Assembly (NCBI RefSeq): GCF_017114945.1
Contig: NZ_JABXKQ010000037.1
Coordinates: 1 to 64,000 of the forward strand
Length of the DNA stretch: 64,000 nucleotides
Source: Nostoc sp. JL34
GTDB lineage: Bacteria; Cyanobacteriota; Cyanobacteriia; Cyanobacteriales; Nostocaceae
Direction: 5' to 3'
Of this stretch, positions 26,859-34,304 are shown piece after piece; position 1 is the stretch's first letter, and every line of letters begins with the position of its first letter. The position numbers and the translations under genes are program-made. Below the pieces are notes generated by a model, which was not told the DNA's origin, ran no database searches, and saw only the letters and a list, made by a program, of their open reading frames with translations.

Positions 26859-27762
26859 GCTTCAGTAAGAAGGTTAGAAGACTGCTCTCAACAGCAATAG
26901 ATAACACACTGATGTTAGGCTACTCTACTACATTCACTACATATATGTTGTTAGTAGTATCTTTGCTATTACTTTTCATAGATGAGTAAAGTGTGTATAT
27001 AACAATCAATTAAGACTAAGTTACGGACAATTCTTAAGATTTAAGAATGCTTCAGTGAAGGTGTATGTTGCGATCGCACTATAAGAACGCTTCAGTGTAA
27101 AGATTACTCTATCTCTTACTACTCTCACATGCTTCAGTGGATAGGTATGTAGTGTAGTTACATCTAGTACACATCACTCTCACTTACTCACTGCTCACTA
27201 GTACAGTGGTGTGTAGTACCTCAGTGGGTAGTGTAGTGGGTGCTACTACCATACACTGCTGTAGACTGTACGCCGTACATACTCTGCTGTTAACTATTGT
27301 TTAGTTATGTTGTATAAGTATATACATCTGTGGTGTGGTATGGGGTACTGCTACTGTGTATACCAAGGGGTATGAGAGGGTGGGTATATATAGTGGTGGT
27401 ATGGATAGTATGTATGGGTGAATATAGATTAGTTTCGGACCCCCTTTCAGGAGTCCTCATTGTACAGTATCCCTAAGTTTAGAAGCCTTATTTGTAGCTA
27501 CCTTAACTATTTAAAAGCTTCAGTAAGGGAGTTCATAAGTCCTTTCAGGACACTTCTTTTTACGGATACAGAACTATTTAATACAGCTTTCTTAATTAAG
27601 ATTGCTACACTTTACGCACCTGATAGTTGAAGAAAACTATACGCAGGATGCTGCAACTTTTCTTCACTAAATTGAACTTGACTTAAATATCGTTAAAAAT
27701 ATTCCTTCAATTAAGGCAAATTAACTGCTCTCTACTAATAAAACTTGTCCAAAGGCTTCAGT
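26859..27762 (+). repeat. Six GCTTCAGT repeats (iteron-like)
   Basis: Exact GCTTCAGT octamers start at 26859, 27049, 27089, 27131, 27517 and 27755, all on the plus strand. Most are preceded by A-rich sequence and followed by a purine, often AAGG or GGA. One copy is expected by chance in about 65 kb per strand. A seventh copy is at 32316, between the integrase and small genes. Binding sites for the element's replication protein or a regulator are plausible. Confidence 0.6.
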
Positions 27763-27969
27763 TAGGAGACTTAAATTTAAATAACTTCCTACAGTTATTA
27801 GGCTATTACAGTTTCTAAAGGTGTATATACTACTGCTGAAGTTCTCTTATGGTTTTAGGGATAGGTGAATATGTATTAGTGTTCTTCTCTCTATATAGTA
27901 TTGATTGAGGCGGCTCAATTTTAAGTTAACTAAATTATTTAAACTGCTCAATTAATACAACTTTAGCTA

Positions 27970-27998
27970 TGGCCATTTATTATTAAGCAGAATATAAT
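27970..27998 (+). promoter_or_regulatory. Candidate early promoter
   Basis: A perfect TATAAT (27993-27998) lies 35 bp before the first plus-strand gene. At 17-bp spacing upstream is TGGCCA (27970-27975), a 4/6 match to TTGACA. It is placed correctly for the ribbon-helix-helix gene and perhaps the early genes that follow. Confidence 0.4.
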
Positions 27999-28032
27999 AG
28001 ATATAGAAGGAATACAAAAATTACTAAATATT

Positions 28033-28254
28033 ATGAAACTAGATAAGATTACTTCAATTAGATTATTCCAAGGTCACAATGAGAAGCTAGAGATTGTAGC
28101 TAACCATCAGGGTTTAGATAGAGCTGATATTTTAAGGAAGGCTGTTAATGATTACTTAGCTATCTACTATAATAATCATTCCTTTCTTCCTACTACATTG
28201 AAAGAGGCGGCAGAAGATGAGGCTATCTTTAAAGTAAGCTCCTCTATTAAATAG
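28033..28254 (+). CDS. Ribbon-helix-helix DNA-binding protein
   Basis: 73 residues. The N-terminal strand KLDKITSIRLFQGHNEKLE followed by two helices (IVANHQGLDRADILRKAV) matches the RHH/Arc-MetJ pattern, with G-L-D-R-A-D-I-L-R-K-A-V typical of helix B and its turn. It is probably a repressor of the early or structural promoters in the adjacent non-coding region. It is followed by its own terminator. Confidence 0.75.
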   Translation: MKLDKITSIRLFQGHNEKLEIVANHQGLDRADILRKAVNDYLAIYYNNHSFLPTTLKEAAEDEAIFKVSSSIK

Positions 28255-28256
28255 AA

Positions 28257-28283
28257 AAACCACTCTTATTAAAAGGGTGGTTT
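28257..28283 (+). terminator. Terminator after the RHH gene
   Basis: AAACCACTCTT (28257-28267) pairs with AAGGGTGGTTT (28273-28283) with one G-U pair and a short AT loop, followed by AAATTAA. It lies 2 bp after the stop codon. Confidence 0.6.
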
Positions 28284-28321
28284 AAATTAAAACTTATACA
28301 AAATTACTATTATTTAATTAT

Positions 28322-29068
28322 ATGTCAAATATTACTATTCAAACAATTGATTCCACTTTTGTAGTTGACTCTAGACTTATTGCTGCTGAACTTGGTATTA
28401 CACATAAGTCATTTAAAGAAACAATTAGAACTTATAAAACTGACTTTGAAGAGTTTGGCAACCTCGCCGTTCACACCGAAGGGGTTAAAGGAACTTCTAG
28501 TTACTCTGAATTTCTTTACTTAACTGAAGACCACTCTTACTTATCTTTAACTTATAGCCATAATACCCCTCAGGTTCGACGAGCGAAAGTTAACTTAGTA
28601 AAGGCATTCAGAATAGCAAGAGAATCAACTGCTCCTAAAATGTCTCTTACCCTGATTGAATCTGTAGAAGCATACTTGAATACTCTTAAGGAAGTAGAGG
28701 CTACTAAACTCCTTCTAGCTGCTGCTGATGAGAAAGTAAAGGAGATGCAGCCTAAGGTTGAAGAATATAATTTACTTTGTGAGCAAGGTAAAGATATTAA
28801 AGTAGGTGAGCTATCTAAAATTCTTGGTGTAAAGAATATGGGACCTATAAAGCTATTTAAATTCCTTAATGCTCAAAAAGTTCTTATAGAAAAAAGTAAC
28901 TTACCTTATGCTGAATATATTCATTGCTTTAATGTGGTGCGTAAACTTAATCCTCATAATGGGGATGTATATAATGTACCTTTAGTCAATACTGAAGGTG
29001 TTAGCCTTATTATTAAAAAGTTAAAAGCTGCTGGTCATATTGTTACTTCTATGTCTAAAGCCGCCTAA
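28322..29068 (+). CDS. Rha-type phage regulatory protein with KilAC antirepressor domain
   Basis: 248 residues. The N-terminal Rha domain has VDSRLIAAELGITHKSFKET, then SYSEFLYLTEDHSYLSLTYS and VRRAKVNLVKAFR. A coiled-coil linker (~115-160) precedes a KilAC/ANT-like C-terminal domain with IKVGELSKILGVKNMGPIKL. Such proteins act as antirepressors or host-interference regulators in temperate phages. It is the second early gene of the element, just upstream of the replication gene, consistent with lysis-lysogeny control. Confidence 0.8.
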   Translation: MSNITIQTIDSTFVVDSRLIAAELGITHKSFKETIRTYKTDFEEFGNLAVHTEGVKGTSSYSEFLYLTEDHSYLSLTYSHNTPQVRRAKVNLVKAFRIARESTAPKMSLTLIESVEAYLNTLKEVEATKLLLAAADEKVKEMQPKVEEYNLLCEQGKDIKVGELSKILGVKNMGPIKLFKFLNAQKVLIEKSNLPYAEYIHCFNVVRKLNPHNGDVYNVPLVNTEGVSLIIKKLKAAGHIVTSMSKAA

Positions 29069-29080
29069 TAGATAAATAAC

Positions 29081-29111
29081 AAAGGGAGGGATGACTATTT
29101 CTCTCTCCTTT
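29081..29111. terminator. Imperfect hairpin between antirepressor and replication genes
   Basis: AAAGGGAGGGA (29081-29091) pairs with TCTCTCTCCTTT (29100-29111) with one bulged G and G-U pairs. It may attenuate transcription into the replication gene. Confidence 0.4.
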
Positions 29112-29172
29112 ATTTCCAAGAAAACTAAAACTTAGATTTTAACTTATATAAAAAATTAATATACAACTGAAT

Positions 29173-30726
29173 ATGTCTGCACATATAATCAATACCTTTA
29201 GAAGCACAGAGAAAGTTAAATTATTTATTGATACCTTACTACAAGATTACAATCAACCTACATATCAAGCTTTTATTCACATCCTTGATGGAACCATGCA
29301 CTCATACCTACAGAAAGAAGAAGGTTGGGTTCCTCTGCCTTCCACACTAATTAGGAAGCATTGGAAGAGGGCTAAGGTAGATTTAAAAGGATTATTAAAT
29401 GCTGGTTTAATAGAGGTCAAGGTAATAGGTGAAATAGAAGTGGCTGAAGGAGTTATACTAACTCAAACCTACTCAAGGAGAGATAACCAATGCACTGAGT
29501 ATAGAATCTGCCCTGAGATTCTAGATATTATTTCTACTCAGTCCCCTAAAACATTATCAGATTATAAGAATGCTAAATACTATAATTTAATGAAGGGTAC
29601 TGCTATGAAGGTAGTACAGAGATATAGAAAAGTTGATGAGAATAAACATTCTTTTCCTAAATTAGTTCTTGATGCTATGTCTATTATTGAAAGCTGCCCA
29701 GTAAATCAAGTAGCCCTTGAGAAGTATATAGGTAAATTAGAAGCTGATTTAGACCCTGACTTTGGTGCTGATAATTTACAAAAAGCTAGAAAACTATATG
29801 CTATTGCTAACTACTGCTACACAAATATTATGAACAACATCAAAGAAGAATTAACTGATGGGCTTATAACCTACAATGTTGTATTCAAGGACCCACAAAA
29901 CTCTGGTCGGTTAACTGAAAAGGGTGGGATGCAAGCTTGTCCAAGAGAAATGAAGAAGGTAGGCTTCTCTAATATTCCTAACATCAGAAACTATGATTTG
30001 AAATCTAGCCAAGTATACGGTTTAATCCAATGGTTTAAGTATGCTGGTATTAGTACCAACTGGTTAGACAGGTACCTAAGGCAAGATAAGCAGGTTTATG
30101 CTGACAGGGTTGGTATTTCAAAGGATCGATGGAAAGAGTGCTTCATGGCTTTAGTTATGGCAGCAAGGATTACTAAACAAACTAGTAGTACTAGGTTTGA
30201 ATCAACGAAGGTAATCAGAAAAGGTAAAGAAGTTGAAGTAGGACCTACTGAAGCTATCATTGCTGCATTACTTGAAGAGGCAAATGGGGATATATTCTTA
30301 GCAATGGAATTCTATAATAAATTTCACAATGAGGTAGCTGAACTCAAAATTAATATTGATGACTGGCAGGATTGGTTGATTAAAACTCACGTACCTTTAG
30401 TTTCTATTTGCCCTGGTGGTAAGCAAATAATATATAACAGAGCTGGAGGAACCTTTGACCTTAGTTCATATAAAAATGAAAAGGGTGAATGGACTACCCT
30501 GAACAAGCTAAAGAGTAGATTATCTGCTTTCCTTTTACAAGGAGGGGAGGCAGCATACATTCACCATTTAACTTGGGTTAGCCAACATTATGGATATAAG
30601 GTTCTTTCAAATCAGCATGATGGGCTAGTGACTATAGGAGTCATACCACAGGCAGCTATGGACTATGCTTCGAGAGAAAGTGGGTTGGAGGATTACGCTT
30701 TGCTTGAAGAAAAGGAATTCTGTTAA
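29173..30726 (+). CDS. Replication protein: winged-helix N-terminus + family A DNA polymerase-like core
   Basis: 517 residues. The N-terminal ~120 residues (VPLPSTLIRKHWKRAKVDLK, then LLNAGLIEVK) look like a winged-helix domain. The C-terminal half carries the family A polymerase order: motif A-like NYDLKSSQVYGL (Asp275, Ser-Gln at 279-280), then a stretch DRYLRQDKQVYADRVGISKD aligning with the usual fingers entry, RLSAFLLQGGEAAYIHHL (449-466) matching the QGTAAD helix, and motif C NQHDGLV (His482-Asp483). Motif C has Gly where HDE is usual. No 3'-5' exonuclease region is visible. I infer the element's replicase or primase-like initiator. Confidence 0.7.
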   Translation: MSAHIINTFRSTEKVKLFIDTLLQDYNQPTYQAFIHILDGTMHSYLQKEEGWVPLPSTLIRKHWKRAKVDLKGLLNAGLIEVKVIGEIEVAEGVILTQTYSRRDNQCTEYRICPEILDIISTQSPKTLSDYKNAKYYNLMKGTAMKVVQRYRKVDENKHSFPKLVLDAMSIIESCPVNQVALEKYIGKLEADLDPDFGADNLQKARKLYAIANYCYTNIMNNIKEELTDGLITYNVVFKDPQNSGRLTEKGGMQACPREMKKVGFSNIPNIRNYDLKSSQVYGLIQWFKYAGISTNWLDRYLRQDKQVYADRVGISKDRWKECFMALVMAARITKQTSSTRFESTKVIRKGKEVEVGPTEAIIAALLEEANGDIFLAMEFYNKFHNEVAELKINIDDWQDWLIKTHVPLVSICPGGKQIIYNRAGGTFDLSSYKNEKGEWTTLNKLKSRLSAFLLQGGEAAYIHHLTWVSQHYGYKVLSNQHDGLVTIGVIPQAAMDYASRESGLEDYALLEEKEFC

Positions 30727-30760
30727 ATTAGACTGAAGATTACTATAAGCCTCTACGGGC

Positions 30761-30809
30761 AAATAAGGGGTGGTTGAACTTAAGCTTCGCCGCCCTATTT
30801 TGTTTTTTT
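30761..30809 (+). terminator. Terminator after the replication gene
   Basis: AAATAAGGGGTGG (30761-30773) pairs, with two bulges, with CCGCCCTATTT (30790-30800), followed by TGTTTTTTTA. It ends the early transcript 35 bp after the stop codon. Confidence 0.6.
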
Positions 30810-30828
30810 ACTGAAAAAAAAAGAAATA

Positions 30829-31211
30829 TAGGAAGGGTAGGAATAGGAGAAGATATTGGGGGATATGGATGAGGAATAGAGATAGAGATAACTTAATATA
30901 TAGAGTATGGCTAGTTGGCTAAGGTGATGGCTGAAAGGCATACCATATAAAGGTTTCAAGCGTTTTACTGAGGTAGCACATTGATAGTAACCTGACGGTT
31001 GAAAAGGGCGAGGGCAGGGGATATTTTTTTTTACTTAGCATAGGAAGTTAGGTATAGGAATATAAGGAGATATAGAGGTAGCGAGGGGAAGATAAGATAT
31101 CTAGAGTGTATAGTATGGCTAGTTAGCTATAGCAACCTCTGTAACCTATACTAGGTAAGCTTTATAGCCATTTTGCTGAGGTAGCACATTTATACTTGCT
31201 TGATGGTTGAA
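30829..31211 (+). repeat. Tandem ~210-bp imperfect duplication, non-coding
   Basis: Copy 1 (about 30829-31003) and copy 2 (about 31041-31211) share GTATGGCTAGTT (30905 / 31113), CTGAGGTAGCACATT within 30963-30982 / 31171-31190, and a TGA(C/T)GGTTGAA block (30993 / 31201). The spacing between blocks is identical in both copies (58 and 30 bp). Each copy starts with a long purine-rich tract of GGAAGG/GATAGAG words. No open frame spans them. Constant spacing with diverged filler suggests a structured RNA or a protein-binding array. Confidence 0.65.
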
Positions 31212-31248
31212 TTAAGGTCAGGCTTAATGCGATCGCACATACAGGTAA

Positions 31249-31584
31249 TCAATTTGAATTTTTATAGTAAGTTTCCCAATCATCTACTATAAAAGTAACA
31301 TCATCAACTCTTCCTGTTTTATTTGCAAAAGCAGCAGCTACTTCCATTGAGGAAACCCACTTTTGTATCCAGTCTATATTTTTACCATAATGGGTAAATA
31401 AGTCTTTAGTAATTAACTGTATTTGCAATTCAAAAGGTTTTTTATCATCTTGACCTCTAAACCACGCTCCTGCACTATTCTGACCCTTTAAGTAATTAGA
31501 CCTTATCTCTTTTTTAGAATCTTCAATAAATTCTTTGATTGCTATATCAAATGGTATCTCTTGATCAGGATTGCCTTCAGACAT
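31249..31584 (-). CDS. Hypothetical protein of the element (111 aa)
   Basis: Not recognised. Acidic, mostly helical (FDIAIKEFIEDSKKEIRSNY), with an aromatic central part (AWFRGQDDKKPFELQIQLIT) and no membrane segment or known motif. It lies on the minus strand between the duplication and the integrase region, in a position where lysogeny or accessory genes are common. It is probably transcribed alone. Confidence 0.5.
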   Translation of the reverse strand: MSEGNPDQEIPFDIAIKEFIEDSKKEIRSNYLKGQNSAGAWFRGQDDKKPFELQIQLITKDLFTHYGKNIDWIQKWVSSMEVAAAFANKTGRVDDVTFIVDDWETYYKNSN

Positions 31585-31810
31585 CTTATTTACCTGGGTG
31601 TATTAATATACTTAAGTTGTATGCTGAAATTACTCTAGTGTCAACTTTAACTGAAGAGATGTATATGTACTGAAATTACCCTTGCCTTAGCTCACTTCAT
31701 AAGCGATCGCACCTGTAGAAATATAAATCAGCAGACTTGGTTCAGGCCCCCATAAATCAAGGAATCTGTAGTGCGATCGCAGCACTATATAGATTAATTA
31801 GGGTATTATT

Positions 31811-32041
31811 TTAATCTTTCATTCCTGTCAAGAAAAAGGCACTGAGTCCTACCATACCAACAAATATAAACCCAATTGTTGGAGTTTCCCAAGTTAAATT
31901 CTGTTTTTGAGTGTATTCAGGTAAGTTTGTGGAAGGATTTATAACTTTATTTCTGGTCAAATCCTGAATTTTAGTGCAGCCTGTGTACCACATTATTATT
32001 ACAATAAAAAGGTAGAAAGATGGATGAATTTTTTCTTGCAT
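31811..32041 (-). CDS. Small membrane protein, possible lipoprotein
   Basis: 76 residues. The N-terminal hydrophobic segment FYLFIVIIMWYTGC ends in a lipobox-like TGC (Cys22), and a second hydrophobic segment (TIGFIFVGMVGLSAFFLTG) lies at the C-terminus. The middle is polar with Asn, Thr and Pro. Possibly a superinfection-exclusion or envelope protein expressed from the prophage; this is inference. Not recognised by family. Confidence 0.45.
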   Translation of the reverse strand: MQEKIHPSFYLFIVIIMWYTGCTKIQDLTRNKVINPSTNLPEYTQKQNLTWETPTIGFIFVGMVGLSAFFLTGMKD

Positions 32042-32611
32042 GATTTTCCAAAAAAATAAGGTTATAGAATCCTTACTCCTAGTGTGGGGCTAATAAGAAT
32101 TTATTAAGAAACTAGATTATTAAACTTAGGGAATGCCACATCATCAGGCTAATCCTATTCAGTAACCAATAGCCTACATCTCAGACTAGCAGTACTCTTA
32201 AGAGCCTTTCATCTGAGTTTGACTTATTGAATGTATCCGCTAGTTGTACCCCTAAGAGCCTTTTGCAAATACAGTTACTGAATGTTTGACCTAATGGTTA
32301 AGCAAGCACATGCTGGCTTCAGTATAGGTTACAGATTTAACTTTGTCACTCTAGTCATTCCTATTTTTGAAGGCTATAATGTACCAACTTACTAGTCACA
32401 CAGGGTAACTCCCATCTGCAGATGAGTTGCAGTTTAACTGTGTAAATCACCAGAGGGTACGGCCCATTTCTTAAGGATGGTTGAACGTTAACTTTAGTGC
32501 GGCTACATATAGAATAAGCACCCCCAGCTAGGTTAACCTAGTCTTTCTTAAATTCTCTCTTACAGTGAGTTACTAAAGAAAGGCTAGGTTTAAGTGGCAT
32601 ATTGTAAGCCC
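32042..32611. other. Non-coding stretch of the element
   Basis: No gene is seen. It has two copies of C(T/C)TAAGAGCCTTT about 54 bp apart (near 32197 and 32252), each near an ATTCAGTAA/ACTGAATG-type word. The seventh GCTTCAGT octamer is at 32316-32323. A CTTTCTTAAATTC region near 32544 and its partial complement near 32576 may form a hairpin downstream of the 58-codon gene. Confidence 0.4.
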
Positions 32612-32788
32612 CTAAGTTTCCTCTTTATCTTCTACAGGTTCATTATCTTTTATTTTATATTCTTCACTAACATCAAATAAACGTTGCCAGATTGCATTGT
32701 CCATTCTTTTAACAACAGTTCCAAAAAAATTAATCTCAGCACCTTCTGGTAATTGAGAAAGCAAATCTACGAAAGCCTTATTATCCAT
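32612..32788 (-). CDS. Small acidic hypothetical protein (58 aa) downstream of the integrase
   Basis: A 58-codon frame starting MDNKAFVDLLSQLPEGAEIN and ending in an acidic tail with EDKEET. A clear AGGAG lies 7 nt before the ATG, which supports translation. It begins 26 bp after the integrase stop on the same strand, so the two are probably co-transcribed. An excisionase would fit the position, but the sequence lacks an obvious HTH, so the function is open. Confidence 0.6.
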   Translation of the reverse strand: MDNKAFVDLLSQLPEGAEINFFGTVVKRMDNAIWQRLFDVSEEYKIKDNEPVEDKEET

Positions 32789-32814
32789 AGGGACTCCTTG
32801 TATTTGGTTTATTT

Positions 32815-33849
32815 TTAAAATATTTCTGGCACTTCAAGTTGTTGGATTATTCCTGAATAATGCTTGTATATTACTTCAGGAGAATTACCCACCCATGAGG
32901 CTACTTGCTTAACACTAATACCTGCCTCCAGAGATAAGGTAATAAAAGTATGGCGACAGTGATATTGAGGTAGATAATACCTAATTAGATCATCATTCAC
33001 TAATTTAGTTAATATAGGTTTCCACACTCTATTTAGAAAATTATGAGTATTTAGCTCTCTACCATTGCGGTTACAAAATAGTAATTTCTCAGCTTGCCCA
33101 TACCCAATATTATTCAAAATCTCTCTCAATTGATTATTGATAGGAAATAATCTAATTTGATGAGTTTTTGTATCTTTCCTAATTCGGACATCAGAAGGTA
33201 CAGCTTCTGCAAAAGTAATGTGTGTAGCAGTAATATGTTTCCACTTCAATGCCACAGCTTCTTCAGGTCTACAGCCTGAGAGAAATAATAGACGAACATA
33301 ATTGACATAATATGAATGAGGCAGTGGTGAATACTTAGGACAATATTTATTGCTAATAAAAGCATCAATAATAGTATTTATTTCCTCTCTGTTAAAAGTG
33401 AGTATAGTGCTATCTTTTCTTTTGGTCTTAATACTTTTAGCTAAATCTTTGAAGGGATTACTTTCTATTAGCTTAGATAGGGCAGCCCAATTACAGCAGG
33501 CATTCATTTGTTTAAGAGTGCGCTTGGCTGTTTCAGCAGAATAAGTACTCAGTAAATGATCCCTTACCATCACTGCTTGATTAATATCAGCAGTAGGTAA
33601 TCCTCTGATGCGCTTCTCTATTAATGAGTAGTCACGGACAAGAGTTGATTCCTGTACTTGACCATTTTTAAACTGAGTATACTTTTCCCATAAATCAAGT
33701 AGGCTGTATACCTTTTGTTTCTTAGGGGTAGCGGTGTGGTCAGCTTTGTATTTGGCAAGGGTAGGGTCAAAATAGCCAGCTAGGATATCTAACTCTATTC
33801 GTCGTGCCTGAATCTCAGCAGCCACTCTGTTCTCTGGGGTGTCAACCAA
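32815..33849 (-). CDS. int: Tyrosine recombinase (integrase), main open frame
   Basis: Site-specific recombinase of the phage integrase family. The 344 codons open after the UGA hold the rest of the arm domain (DTPENRVAAEIQARRIELDI), a SAM-like core-binding domain, and the catalytic domain with Arg194 (SGCRPEEAV), a YHCRHTF box with Arg299, and the tyrosine in EVIYKHY (Tyr328). The first codon of this frame is TTG and is not a good start. The natural ATG lies 31 codons upstream, interrupted by TGA. It adjoins the att site in tRNA-Met, as expected. See the next entry. Confidence 0.85.
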   Translation of the reverse strand: MVDTPENRVAAEIQARRIELDILAGYFDPTLAKYKADHTATPKKQKVYSLLDLWEKYTQFKNGQVQESTLVRDYSLIEKRIRGLPTADINQAVMVRDHLLSTYSAETAKRTLKQMNACCNWAALSKLIESNPFKDLAKSIKTKRKDSTILTFNREEINTIIDAFISNKYCPKYSPLPHSYYVNYVRLLFLSGCRPEEAVALKWKHITATHITFAEAVPSDVRIRKDTKTHQIRLFPINNQLREILNNIGYGQAEKLLFCNRNGRELNTHNFLNRVWKPILTKLVNDDLIRYYLPQYHCRHTFITLSLEAGISVKQVASWVGNSPEVIYKHYSGIIQQLEVPEIF

Positions 33850-33942
33850 ATTCAGAGATAAGTATTTCTGATTGCCATTAAATCAAGCTCTAGGAAATCT
33901 TAATCTAAGATAACCTTTAGATACTTCAATACCAACTTTCAT
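33850..33942 (-). pseudogene. int: 5' end of the integrase frame, with in-frame TGA at codon 20
   Basis: From ATG (33942-33940), with AGGA 6 nt upstream, the frame reads MKVGIEVSKGYLRLRFPRA, then TGA (33885-33883), then FNGNQKYLSLNL and on into the integrase. The R-L-R-x-P-R-x-(x)-F-x-G-x-Q-K-Y-L-x-L pattern is the arm-binding N-terminus common in cyanobacterial integrases, so the frame and start are right. The stop replaces a variable residue. A nonsense mutation, a sequencing error or UGA readthrough are the options. Confidence 0.75.
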
Positions 33943-33948
33943 GGTAAT

Positions 33949-33986
33949 CCTTTGACTATTTTGGATAGTCATTGGATAGTCAAAGG
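33949..33986. promoter_or_regulatory. Inverted and direct repeats before the integrase (operator or arm-type sites)
   Basis: 11-bp arms CCTTTGACTAT (33949-33959) and ATAGTCAAAGG (33976-33986) are perfect complements. Inside, GGATAGTC occurs twice (33963-33970, 33974-33981). They lie 7 bp before the integrase ATG and ~70 bp from the att core. They could bind the integrase arm domain, an excisionase or a repressor. Confidence 0.5.
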
Positions 33987-34056
33987 AGAGTTAAAACAAA
34001 GATTCAGCTTCCATGACCACCAATGTGCAGAAGCTGAAACCCTTATAATATCGTAC

Positions 34057-34110
34057 TTTTAAAGTGGCTCAGGTCGGAGTTGAACCAACGACCCCAGGCT
34101 TATGAGTCCC
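34057..34110. other. Right attachment site within tRNA-Met
   Basis: 54 bp identical to 12468-12521. It supplies the 3' half of the tRNA, so the gene remains intact after integration. The element lies to its left, and the original 5' part of the tRNA lies to its right. Confidence 0.93.
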
Positions 34111-34138
34111 GTGCTCTAACCAACTGAGCTACTGAGCC
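34065..34138 (-). tRNA. tRNA-Met (CAT anticodon), elongator type
   Basis: 74 nt, read on the minus strand from 34138. The acceptor arm GGCTCAG pairs with CTGAGCC, the D-arm GCTC with GAGC, the anticodon loop is CTCATAA, and the T-arm is GTTGG-TTCAACT-CCGAC. CCA is not encoded. One A-G opposition closes the anticodon stem. A CAT anticodon could also be tRNA-Ile2 after lysidine modification, but the body resembles elongator Met. It is the integration target of the element. Confidence 0.93.
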
Positions 34139-34304
34139 ATGTTTTTCCAAATCATTAACTAATATAGCATACAAATTTGCTCAAGACCAGCCCCTTTTGC
34201 AATTTTGTTAGAACTTCCATCCCTGTTGAGGTCATAGAAAGCAAATGAGGGAGTTTACCTCCCTCAACTAACAAATCAATGATTTAGTTACAGACAACTA
34301 AGAA

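Larger units (their letters stand above)
26627..28032. other. Non-coding divergent control region; candidate replication origin
   Basis: About 1.4 kb without a credible gene. It lies between the minus-strand structural operon and the plus-strand early genes, so it must contain promoters for both. It carries six copies of GCTTCAGT (listed separately) and a strand-biased GT-rich stretch at about 27160-27430 built from GTAGTG/GGTATG-like words. There are also repeated CCTTTCAGGA words (27443 and 27541 areas) and one HIP1 site (27070). The mix suggests an origin and/or packaging region. Confidence 0.55.
12468..34110. mobile_element. Integrated phage-like element in tRNA-Met, ~21.6 kb
   Basis: Bounded by a 54-bp perfect direct repeat (12468-12521 and 34057-34110) that matches the 3' part of tRNA-Met(CAT). 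It carries a tyrosine integrase, terminase, portal, capsid and fibre genes, an antirepressor and a polymerase-like replication gene. It is visibly AT-richer than its surroundings, and HIP1 octamers are almost absent from its structural genes. One att copy to the other is 21,589 bp. The integrase has an in-frame UGA, so the element may be immobile. No lysis gene was identified. Confidence 0.9.
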
